Source: Clostridia bacterium
Lineage (GTDB): Bacteria > Bacillota > Clostridia > UMGS1810
Direction: 5' to 3'
Assembly: GCA_017621495.1 (NCBI GenBank)
Contig: JAGATB010000039.1
Coordinates: 1-64,000, forward strand
Length of the DNA stretch: 64,000 nucleotides
The number at the start of each line of letters is the position of its first letter. Position 1 is the stretch's first letter. A program made the position numbers and the translations under genes. Under the pieces are notes generated by a model, which saw only the letters and a list, made by a program, of their open reading frames with translations, was not told where the DNA came from and did no database searches. This document shows, one piece after another, positions 39,590-47,713 of the stretch.

Positions 39590-41359
39590 ATGTTTAAAAG
39601 TCTTAGTATAAAAATAGCTATGATGTTTGTGCTTCTCACCATATCGATTATCATATTGATTGGTTCGTTTATGACAGGAAGTATAGACACCTTCTATGAC
39701 AATGAGTTCAAAAACCTCATGTCGCTTGTGTTTAGTGATGAATATGTAAGCCAGCTTAATAAGAGCATTGACGCAGGCGTGGAAGCCAAAGAACTCTACA
39801 AAAACATCAGCATATACAGCGGTCAGATAGGTGTGGATTCATTCAGAAATATATACCTTCTGGACGGCAAAACCGGCAAAACCATAGACAAGCTCACCAC
39901 CAACACCGAGCTTGCCAAAAATCTGGAGGTCTCGCCAAACGTCATAACTGCCATAGGCGGCAAAACCGGCAACGAGACCTTATCAAGCTCCGGCTACATG
40001 GATTACGCAGTACCCCTTATGGACGGAGACGAGGTCAGATACATCATCTATATATGCGACACCAAGGAAGAGACCGACAATGTGATGAACTCCATATTTA
40101 CCATAATGATACAGGCACTTCTCATAGGACTCGCTCTTTCGGTGCTGTTTTCCATACTTCTTTCTAAGACAATCATACTGCCTATACAGTCACTAACCAA
40201 CAAAGCATCCAGGCTATCAGAGGGTGACTTTGATGAAATGATAGAGGTACGCTCCGGAGACGAAATCGGCAGACTGACAAATACATTTAACACCATGGCA
40301 TCCGAGCTGCAGAATACCCTGAAAGAAATCCGAAGTGAAAAGGACAAATCCGAAACCGTGCTTCTGCACATGACAGACGGAGTTGTAGCATTTAATAAGC
40401 TTGGCGAGGTTATACATATCAATCCCGCAGCCAAGGAGCTCCTTAAAATTGAGGATACTCAGGATATTACATTCAATTCCCTTTTCGGTGATACAGACAT
40501 ATCTATAGAAAAGGTGCTGTTCCTGCCGCACTTTAAGAGCACAGAACGCCGTATAACCACGGACACCAATGAACTTAACGTTCACTTTGCACCATTTAAA
40601 ACCACCGATAATTCCGACGGACTCATCGCCGTGATACAGGATATCACCGAGCAGCAGAGACTGGACAAAGCCCGCAGAGAATTCGTGGCGAATGTATCTC
40701 ACGAGCTGAGGACTCCGCTTACCACGGTGAAAAGCTATGCAGAGACCTTGTGTGATGCAGCTGCTGATAACAATATGGACTCAGATATGTTTAAAACATT
40801 CCTCAATGTGATAAACAATGAAACCGACCGTATGACCAGACTGGTAAAAGACCTGCTGCTTCTTTCAAGACTTGACTATTCACTTAAGGATATGCCAAAG
40901 GAAAGCTTCGATATAAGCGAGATGATTAAATCCCTGGTTGACAGACTGGCAATGTCAACCCGAGAAAAGAAACAGACTCTCATATATGAGCCTACAAATA
41001 CTCTGCCTGTATACAACGGTAATCCGGACAGAATAGAGCAGGTTCTTATCAATATAATCACCAACGCTATCAAGTACACCCCTCAGAACGGCCGTATACT
41101 CATAACAACCATATATATGTATAACTCCATAACAATCAAGGTAATCGACAACGGCATAGGCATACCGGAGGAAAACCTTGCCCATATTTTTGAGAGGTTT
41201 TACCGTGTGGATAAAGCACGTTCCAGAGAAATGGGAGGTACGGGTCTGGGGCTTGCCATTGCAAAGGAAATAGTGGAAGCTCATGACGGTACTATAGAAA
41301 TAAAAAGTAAGCCCGGTATAGGCACAGAGGTTGTGATAACTCTGCCAACGGGGAATTAA
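39590..41359 (+). CDS. walK: Sensor histidine kinase WalK (YycG)
   Basis: 589 residues: N-terminal membrane helix (about 10-30), a roughly 130-residue extracellular sensor, second helix (about 168-198), HAMP, a PAS domain (GVVAFNKLGEVIHINPAAKELL), HisKA with H371 in VSHELRTPLTTVKSY, and an ATPase with NIITNAIKYTPQNG, DNGIGIP and GTGLGLAIAKE. This is the WalK layout. Partner of WalR, with YycH/YycI downstream as likely membrane modulators. Confidence 0.93.
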   Translation: MFKSLSIKIAMMFVLLTISIIILIGSFMTGSIDTFYDNEFKNLMSLVFSDEYVSQLNKSIDAGVEAKELYKNISIYSGQIGVDSFRNIYLLDGKTGKTIDKLTTNTELAKNLEVSPNVITAIGGKTGNETLSSSGYMDYAVPLMDGDEVRYIIYICDTKEETDNVMNSIFTIMIQALLIGLALSVLFSILLSKTIILPIQSLTNKASRLSEGDFDEMIEVRSGDEIGRLTNTFNTMASELQNTLKEIRSEKDKSETVLLHMTDGVVAFNKLGEVIHINPAAKELLKIEDTQDITFNSLFGDTDISIEKVLFLPHFKSTERRITTDTNELNVHFAPFKTTDNSDGLIAVIQDITEQQRLDKARREFVANVSHELRTPLTTVKSYAETLCDAAADNNMDSDMFKTFLNVINNETDRMTRLVKDLLLLSRLDYSLKDMPKESFDISEMIKSLVDRLAMSTREKKQTLIYEPTNTLPVYNGNPDRIEQVLINIITNAIKYTPQNGRILITTIYMYNSITIKVIDNGIGIPEENLAHIFERFYRVDKARSREMGGTGLGLAIAKEIVEAHDGTIEIKSKPGIGTEVVITLPTGN

Positions 41360-41389
41360 CGTATAAATGTTATACTGTTTTAAGCTCAG

Positions 41390-41422
41390 TGTAATGGTTC
41401 TGTAACAATTATGTCGTATAAT
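41390..41422 (+). promoter_or_regulatory. Perfect WalR box and -10 upstream of a secreted-protein gene
   Basis: TGTAAT-GGTTC-TGTAAC (41390-41406) matches the WalR consensus TGTWAH-N5-TGTWAH exactly. TATAAT (41417-41422) follows 10 bases later, with no -35, the geometry of a promoter activated by a PhoB/WalR-type regulator. Confidence 0.8.
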
Positions 41423-41488
41423 ATAGTTAAGATAAAATGTAAAAGTATGAATTCAATTTTTAGTGTACAATACAAAGGTGTGATTTTT

Positions 41489-41950
41489 ATGAAACTCAAA
41501 AAACTAATAACAACAATACTCACAATTGCCATACTTACTATGCCTATGCTGGCATTTGCTTCTGCAGAGACTCTTCCTGCAGGTTATGCAGGCAATTCCG
41601 ATGCGCTCATTGACATCAAGAATCCGGAAGCTGCAGTAACGTCTACCACAAGTAAGATTTGCGTGGTTTCTGCTGTTGCCGTATCCGGTACTACAGTTAC
41701 ACTCTATACATATGATAATGCATCCGGCAAATATGTAAAGATGTATTCCGACGGTAAGGCTCTTGAATCAGTGGTAGGTGCCGCAGGTCTCTATGCGCAG
41801 AGTGTAGAGCTCAAATCCGGTGCTAATACCATACTCGTAGTAGCTAACTCAGGCGATGCTACAGAGACAATCAAGCTGGATATCACTCTTCTTAAGAATG
41901 ATTTTGCCGAAAGCCTCAGAAGCATCTGGCAGACTCTTATAAATTATTAA
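41489..41950 (+). CDS. Small secreted protein, likely WalR target
   Basis: A 153-residue exported protein of unknown function. Signal peptide with cleavage after AFA (about residue 25), then a beta-rich mature region (VSAVAVSGTTVTLYTYDN, ANTILVVANSGDATE). No catalytic motif is evident. It starts 130 bases after walK under a WalR box and sits between walK and yycH, 14 bases before yycH, so it may be part of the wall-homeostasis output. The ATG after AAAGGTGTG is used. Confidence 0.65.
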   Translation: MKLKKLITTILTIAILTMPMLAFASAETLPAGYAGNSDALIDIKNPEAAVTSTTSKICVVSAVAVSGTTVTLYTYDNASGKYVKMYSDGKALESVVGAAGLYAQSVELKSGANTILVVANSGDATETIKLDITLLKNDFAESLRSIWQTLINY

Positions 41951-41963
41951 TAGGGAGATTGCT

Positions 41964-43382
41964 ATGAAAAAGGAAACCCTTAAAACCATAACTCTGGTTT
42001 TACTGGTGCTCAGCAGTATAATATTGACCATTAACAATTGGTTTAGTGAAAAATTATGGCCTGACGGCTATAATTTTTTTTCTAATTTAGCAAATTATTT
42101 TTCCGATGAGGAAGCACCAAAAAGCTACTACCTGTCCAAGGAGAATGTATCAAACCCAACCAAGCTCATTGTCAACAACAATGAGTACAGAGGTATGTAT
42201 ACGCACACCTCCACACACTATAACGATATGGTAGAGCCCGTTAAAAAAATACTCAAGCAAGGTCTCAAAAGCGAAAGCTATGACAAAGGAACCGAGGAAG
42301 CCTGGAAAAATGCCCTTAAAACGAAATCAATATATATTGCTTACCCTGTGGCATATGGCACCAAGACCTTTTCTGCTTTGATGGATACCCCTATCAAAGC
42401 TGTAGAAAACGGCAGTATACAAGAATTCGTAATTGCCGCAGGAGATGCCATAACCGGCAAACCGCATCTTTTGATAAAAAATGCCGCCTCCGACAGCTTT
42501 GTGGATGTAACCCTTACAGCAGACAGCACTGAAATTGATGAGATTATAGAGAGATATGCTGTTTCATCCATAGGCGAGCTCCCCTACTCCTTCGAGCTCA
42601 ACTTTGATAAATCCGGCGACGCAATAGAGCAAAAAGTAATCATAGAGCCCCAGGTGGTACTGTCTATAAATCCTATGACCGCTTCCACGGTTACAGCAAC
42701 AAATTATTTCGAAAACATATCCGGAAACAAAGAGCTTTACAGCGAATTTTTGCACTCATTCGGATTTAATACTTCAAATATGAAGAAATATGTAAATGTT
42801 GATAATTCAATAGTATTTGCCGAAAATTACGGCAGTATAAAGATGTATCCCGACGGACTTATGGAATACAAGTCTCTGGATGATACTATGGGTATAGAAA
42901 TAGGCAAATCAACCGAGTTTTATGACACATTTATCGACTGTATAGAATTTGTAAACAACATATGGGACACAGCATGTCATAAACTGAATATGAACATTAA
43001 CCTCTCATCTGTAAAGACTACCGGCAGTGACAACAGCTTTGTGCTCACTATAGACTACTTTGCAGATGGTATGGAAATAGTATCGGCACTCCCTGCAAAC
43101 GAATCTCACGACAAGATAAGCCACGCCATAGAAGTAGAAGTGAAAAATTCCAGGGTTATATCATACAGGCAGATTGTAAAAGGTTATGAAACCAACAATG
43201 ATGAGGTACAGTGCAGCTCTGTGATAGAAGCACTGGACACACTCATGGCAAACGAAAGCATAAAGTCCGATACCATAACAGACCTGTATCTGGCATATTA
43301 TCCATACAAAAAGACTATATATGCACCATGTTGGGTTGCCAAAACCGATAAAAATGAAATCAGGATTATCAAAAATCAATAG
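41964..43382 (+). CDS. yycH: WalK regulatory membrane protein YycH
   Basis: 472 residues, a single N-terminal membrane helix followed by WFSEKLWPDGYNFFSNLANYF, the YycH hallmark, then a large extracellular part. In Bacillus YycH and YycI form a complex that restrains WalK; in Staphylococcus they activate it. A GGGAGA ribosome binding site is present. Transcribed with yycI. Confidence 0.85.
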   Translation: MKKETLKTITLVLLVLSSIILTINNWFSEKLWPDGYNFFSNLANYFSDEEAPKSYYLSKENVSNPTKLIVNNNEYRGMYTHTSTHYNDMVEPVKKILKQGLKSESYDKGTEEAWKNALKTKSIYIAYPVAYGTKTFSALMDTPIKAVENGSIQEFVIAAGDAITGKPHLLIKNAASDSFVDVTLTADSTEIDEIIERYAVSSIGELPYSFELNFDKSGDAIEQKVIIEPQVVLSINPMTASTVTATNYFENISGNKELYSEFLHSFGFNTSNMKKYVNVDNSIVFAENYGSIKMYPDGLMEYKSLDDTMGIEIGKSTEFYDTFIDCIEFVNNIWDTACHKLNMNINLSSVKTTGSDNSFVLTIDYFADGMEIVSALPANESHDKISHAIEVEVKNSRVISYRQIVKGYETNNDEVQCSSVIEALDTLMANESIKSDTITDLYLAYYPYKKTIYAPCWVAKTDKNEIRIIKNQ

Positions 43383-43398
43383 AATGTGAGGCAGGCAT

Positions 43399-44184
43399 AT
43401 GAATCTGGGTAAGGTGAAAACTTTTCTGATTGTACTGTTTTTGGGCATAAATATTTATTTGATTGCATCACACTTTATGGCAACTACATTTTACGTAGAT
43501 GATAAGACCATAGACAGCACTATAGAAATTATAAAAGGACGAGGTATAGAAGTTGATAAGGATACCGTGATTAAATATACGGTAAACTTAAAAAACGTCG
43601 ACACAAACAACATAATCTATACAGACGGCTTTGACACGAAAAAAAACGGCTATGAAATAAGCGGAGATGAATTTAAAATCCGCGAAGAATCACCGGACAT
43701 CTACAGCAAAAGCGATAAGGCGATACACAAAGAGGTAAAATCATTTTTAGAGCAAAGCGGATTTGATACCAAACATATGAAATTTAGCAAAATCAGTAAA
43801 CAATCCGATAAGAAATCCTTTAAAATAGTTTGCCGTATACGTGATTATGAGATATTCGACAGCAGGATAAATGTAAATGTGGATAAAAACGGGTATACTC
43901 TTATGGGAAGCTGGTTTGAACCCCAATCCGATGACACCATGATGAATTCCCGTTCCAGAAAAGCAGTTTACATCACAAGTGTGCTGATGGATTTGGCTGA
44001 AAACGAGGATGCCAAGAAAAATCTGCCCTTTAAAATAACAGATATCGACTATGGTTACCTCTCCGGCACACTGTACGGCGGTGAAGGTCACGTAACTGCA
44101 ACAGCACAGCCCTGCTACAGAATAAAGGATAATAAAAGCAATGTATATTATTATGATGCCTCTGACGGCACATATATTAAATAA
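43399..44184 (+). CDS. yycI: WalK regulatory membrane protein YycI
   Basis: 261 residues with an N-terminal anchor (NLGKVKTFLIVLFLGINIYLI) and an extracellular YycH/YycI-type domain with repeated beta-alpha structure. Follows yycH by 16 bases, completing walR-walK-yycH-yycI, with the extra secreted-protein gene inserted. Confidence 0.82.
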   Translation: MNLGKVKTFLIVLFLGINIYLIASHFMATTFYVDDKTIDSTIEIIKGRGIEVDKDTVIKYTVNLKNVDTNNIIYTDGFDTKKNGYEISGDEFKIREESPDIYSKSDKAIHKEVKSFLEQSGFDTKHMKFSKISKQSDKKSFKIVCRIRDYEIFDSRINVNVDKNGYTLMGSWFEPQSDDTMMNSRSRKAVYITSVLMDLAENEDAKKNLPFKITDIDYGYLSGTLYGGEGHVTATAQPCYRIKDNKSNVYYYDASDGTYIK

Positions 44185-44208
44185 TCAAATAACAGGAGGA
44201 AATACAAA

Positions 44209-44550
44209 ATGGCAAAATCAAGAATACCTATGGGAATGGGCGGCAACATGAACAATATGATAAAGCAGGCTCAGAAAATGCAGCAGAACATGCTGAAAAT
44301 GCAGGAAGAAATTGAAAAGGAAGAGTTCGAAGCAAGTGCAGGCGGCGGTGCTGTGACAGTAAAGATGTCCGGCAAAAAGGAGCTTACCGCAGTAAGCATC
44401 AAGCCGGAGGCTGTAGACCCGGACGATGTGGAAATGCTGGAGGACCTCATACTTACTGCAGTGAATGATGTGCTCTCTAAAGTAGACGAAATGAATGCCA
44501 AAAAGATGGGTGCAATCACCGGCGGACTTAATATACCGGGGATGTTTTAG
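44209..44550 (+). CDS. ybaB: YbaB/EbfC nucleoid-associated protein
   Basis: 113-residue DNA-binding protein. Starts [20 protein letters not shown], with a coiled Met/Gln-rich helix ([20 protein letters not shown]) and the conserved [28 protein letters not shown] precedes it. It normally follows dnaX and precedes recR, but neither is here; it sits at the end of the wal cluster. Confidence 0.9.
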   Translation: MAKSRIPMGMGGNMNNMIKQAQKMQQNMLKMQEEIEKEEFEASAGGGAVTVKMSGKKELTAVSIKPEAVDPDDVEMLEDLILTAVNDVLSKVDEMNAKKMGAITGGLNIPGMF

Positions 44551-44554
44551 GATA

Positions 44555-44680
44555 TAAATTGGCGTTTATGTGCCGCAGGCATAATTTGTAATTGATAATT
44601 GATAGTTGATAATTGATATATGTATTAATTTTCCATTTTCCATTTTCAATTTGTGCCGTAGGCACATAAACTCCAATTTA
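44555..44680. repeat. MITE-like element with 20-base terminal inverted repeats
   Basis: TAAATTGGCGTTTATGTGCC (44555-44574) and its near-perfect complement (44661-44680, one mismatch) frame 86 bases that include short TTGATAA direct repeats. It lies 4 bases after the ybaB stop, has no open frame, and may be a non-autonomous mobile element or a folded RNA. Confidence 0.6.
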
Positions 44681-44763
44681 ATTTTTATTGGCAATTTCGC
44701 AAGAATGGTGTATAATTAAGAAAACAAAGAAATTTGTTTCCATAAATTGTTTATAACAGAAAT

Positions 44764-44813
44764 TTTACAGATTGGTAAACATTATTGACTTTGTCCGTGT
44801 AATATGGCAAAAT
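44764..44813 (+). promoter_or_regulatory. Possible promoter of the exported-protein gene
   Basis: TTGACT (44785-44790), 17 bases, CAAAAT. A GTAAACAT (44775-44782) in the same position as near the walR promoter precedes it, with only a loose second half-site. Confidence 0.4.
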
Positions 44814-44849
44814 GTATGTGTATGAAAAAATATAAGGAATGATACATAT

Positions 44850-45641
44850 ATGAATAAAAAATTACTTTCTCTGCTGCTGGCGGGGATGCTCATCCTAAGT
44901 ACTGCGTGTACGGCAAGCGGAGCTGAACTTGAAGAAAGCGGAGCTGTTTTGACAATTGACCGCATAACTCACTACTCCAACCCACAGGATCCGATTATAT
45001 TCAACATTACAGTTCCAACAACATATACCGATGGTATTCTTCTTGCAGGCTTTTACACAAACGGGCAAATGAGTAAGCTCGAACCGCTTGATATATCATC
45101 CAAATCAAAATTCTCCGTAAAATATCAAATGACCTATGAGGACAATGACGGATACCCTCTTACTCCCGATGAAATTAAACTGTTTATATGGAACAGGGGC
45201 AACCTTATGCCGCTTACTATTGCAACTGAATCGGAAAGTATTTTAACATCAGATATAATTGAAGCAGCAAATTATTGCACTATCAATTGGATGCTTAACA
45301 GAATCCTCGGAACCGGTTCAACAACCGGTGTGATTTCCGCATTGAAAAGTAAAATCGATCCCCCTGAAAATTACCCCAAAATAATTTATTTGTTGGACTT
45401 GATGAAGGATGCAGCTCAAAAAGCATATAACATAAAATCAGAAAAAATTCTGACAAGTGAATTTACCAAAAGATTTTTGGATGATGAATTACAGGAATTA
45501 AAATCAGTGGTTGAATATATTGAAAGTGTTGAGACTCAAAAAAATGCACTGGTAAATGCATACAACACCTTGAACAAAACTCAAAAAAATACAATCAACT
45601 ATTTATTTACATTCTTTGGAATTGAATTTAATCTTCAATAA
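44850..45641 (+). CDS. Exported protein of unknown function
   Basis: A 263-residue protein with a signal peptide (LLSLLLAGMLILSTAC). A cysteine follows ILSTA, so it may be a lipoprotein, although the lipobox -3 residue is Ser rather than the usual Leu. The middle part is beta-rich; the C-terminal 100 residues are helical. I do not recognise a family. AAGGA precedes the ATG. Single-gene unit ended by a strong terminator. Confidence 0.6.
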   Translation: MNKKLLSLLLAGMLILSTACTASGAELEESGAVLTIDRITHYSNPQDPIIFNITVPTTYTDGILLAGFYTNGQMSKLEPLDISSKSKFSVKYQMTYEDNDGYPLTPDEIKLFIWNRGNLMPLTIATESESILTSDIIEAANYCTINWMLNRILGTGSTTGVISALKSKIDPPENYPKIIYLLDLMKDAAQKAYNIKSEKILTSEFTKRFLDDELQELKSVVEYIESVETQKNALVNAYNTLNKTQKNTINYLFTFFGIEFNLQ

Positions 45642-45665
45642 ATAAACTGCTATAGATAAAAAATA

Positions 45666-45710
45666 AATGCCAATCCCTGAAAATAAATTCACAGGGATTG
45701 GCATTTTCAT
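45666..45710. terminator. Bidirectional terminator
   Basis: A 14-bp stem (AATGCCAATCCCTG with CAGGGATTGGCATT) with T tracts on both sides, ending the plus-strand exported-protein gene and the minus-strand SLH gene. Confidence 0.92.
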
Positions 45711-45740
45711 TACTTCGATAAAATTTCTATAGTATTGCTT

Positions 45741-47588
45741 TTAGTTGCCGTAATTTAAATTAACATTAAATATTGTTGCAAGGTCCATCATTACCTTGCT
45801 GTTTAGGGCATTGCACTCATCTTTCAATATCTCTCTGCTTTCACTGTCCATAGGATCATAAATTTCTTTTATATTAGCTATTTGCTCGGCATAAACAGTG
45901 CGCACAAGATTACTGGAAACCATTACCCCCTGTTCCTCCCAGCTCACAATTGTTTCGCCGGTTTCGGAATCTTCAAAAGTCTTAAGAATTTCATCAGCAT
46001 CAATATCATACTTGCCAACGACATTCTGCATTGCCGACTCAAGTATGGGAAGTATACCACATTCATCAAAAAATGTCAGCTGTTCATCAAGTCTCTTTAA
46101 AGCTATATCCTTAAGAGCCGCCGCAAGCGCATCATAAATATATATATACTCCTCCTGCATATCCTCCCAAACAGCATGATAAATCAGGTTTCCGGTAGTT
46201 CCGGCAGGAATCACCGTAATCGGTTCATCTGTATGGAAAATTGCTGTTGTACCATTGAATTCTCTTGGTTCATACCAACCAATGAAAGGAACACCATCTT
46301 CTCTCTCCGGTATGGGAAGCTCATAATCTTCATCATATTCGGTATATTTTGTTTTTTGTGTTCCGTCCAGCTTGCCAATCGCCGCAGGGTCATAGTCGGG
46401 GTCATCTTCGGCATAAGTCACCGGATTTATCTTATACTGAATTTTATATTCATACGCCCACTTTGCATAATATGTCTTGTCTCCTGTAGAGCCTGATGCA
46501 AGCACCGTTACAGGCTCGCCGTCAAACTCAGCTGTTTCATACCAACCAAAGAACTTATATCCACCGTTTTTAGTTGGCGTAGGCAAAGTATAATCGGCAT
46601 CGGATGCCTTATATGTTGTTCTCTGTCCGCTGAGAGTTCCGTTATTTAAGTTATAGGTAATTTTGTATGATGTCTCTGTGGGTGTATCGGGAGTGCCTTG
46701 ATTACCACTGTCGCCGGAGCCTTGATTATTATCGTCTCCGGAGCTGCCGTTGTTACCGGAATTGCCGGAATTGCCGGAACCGCTACTTCCTCCTGTAGAA
46801 GGCTTAACAGTTGTATTTCCTCCGGAGCTTGTATTGCCACCTGTACCGGTTCCTGTGCTGCCGCCTACATTAACTGTGGGAGCTTTTTCCGGCTCTTTGA
46901 TAACTACAAAATCGTCCAGTGTAACTGCAAGCTCACCTCTGGTCATATCATCTGTAGCACGAAATTTGCCATCTGCTTCAAGGGGCATATATCCCAAAGC
47001 AATGATATTAGTAACGTAAGGCACAGCCCAATCGGATACTGTATCTGTAATTACAACTTCCTTGTCGGTGGTTTGATCTAATATACGGCTTAAGATAGTG
47101 CAGACTTCTTCACGGGTAATGAAGTCATTGCCACGGAAGGTACCGTCCTGATATCCCTGAATGTAGCCGTAGTGAATTGCAGGGAGTACGTGAATATAGT
47201 ACCAGTCTGCAGGTGTTACATCAGTAAATTTGTTGTCTGCCATGATAGTATAATCAAAGGTTGTGTTTATCATCTTGCAGAATTCGGCTCTCGTAATGGG
47301 GTTTAAGGGTCTGTAGGTATATGTACCGTCAGCTTCAAGGTAACCGTTTACCACACCGCCTGCAATAAGCTTTGCTATACTTTTGCCCAGATCTGAGCTT
47401 CCGTCAATATCCTTCATGGGAGATGCAGTGGTTTCTTCTTTTTCATTGGTTTCTGTCTGTGTTTCTGCTGTCGTTTCCGGTGTTGTCTCGGCTGTAGTCA
47501 CTGCGGCAGTATCTGCAAAGCAGAAATTCACCGAGCACACCAGTACTAAAACAAGCGCCAGAAGTGAAATAACTTTTTTCATTTTCAT
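45741..47588 (-). CDS. S-layer-homology protein with InlB-type repeats
   Basis: About 615 residues: signal peptide (cleavage near CFA-D, about residue 24), Thr/Glu-rich linker, three SLH modules (about 65-225, including ITRAEFCKMINTTF, ITREEVCTILSRIL and MTRGELAVTLDDF), a Gly/Ser/Asn linker (about 230-300), and two Listeria-Bacteroides-type repeats (YNLNNGTLSG and FFGWYETAEF, then a second copy), then a helical acidic end. SLH modules would hold it on the wall. The ATG 6 bases after AAAGGA is chosen. It stands alone, downstream of the giant gene. Confidence 0.85.
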   Translation of the reverse strand: MKMKKVISLLALVLVLVCSVNFCFADTAAVTTAETTPETTAETQTETNEKEETTASPMKDIDGSSDLGKSIAKLIAGGVVNGYLEADGTYTYRPLNPITRAEFCKMINTTFDYTIMADNKFTDVTPADWYYIHVLPAIHYGYIQGYQDGTFRGNDFITREEVCTILSRILDQTTDKEVVITDTVSDWAVPYVTNIIALGYMPLEADGKFRATDDMTRGELAVTLDDFVVIKEPEKAPTVNVGGSTGTGTGGNTSSGGNTTVKPSTGGSSGSGNSGNSGNNGSSGDDNNQGSGDSGNQGTPDTPTETSYKITYNLNNGTLSGQRTTYKASDADYTLPTPTKNGGYKFFGWYETAEFDGEPVTVLASGSTGDKTYYAKWAYEYKIQYKINPVTYAEDDPDYDPAAIGKLDGTQKTKYTEYDEDYELPIPEREDGVPFIGWYEPREFNGTTAIFHTDEPITVIPAGTTGNLIYHAVWEDMQEEYIYIYDALAAALKDIALKRLDEQLTFFDECGILPILESAMQNVVGKYDIDADEILKTFEDSETGETIVSWEEQGVMVSSNLVRTVYAEQIANIKEIYDPMDSESREILKDECNALNSKVMMDLATIFNVNLNYGN

Positions 47589-47630
47589 AACCATTCCTTT
47601 CTCTGTTGCGTATAAAATCTAACTTTTGAG

Positions 47631-47702
47631 ATAATATCTCTGCACCATAGGGCGCAGAGATATTTATCCTTTCACTTATAATACTTTTGAGAGACTCAAA
47701 AG
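47631..47702 (-). terminator. Two hairpins after the giant surface-protein gene
   Basis: ATATCTCTGC arms (47631-47665) and a 19-base near-palindrome CTTTTGAG-AGA-CTCAAAAG (47684-47702) lie between the stop of the giant gene and the next gene. Neither has a clear T tract, so termination may be partial. Confidence 0.5.
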
Positions 47703-47713
47703 GTTGCATTTTT

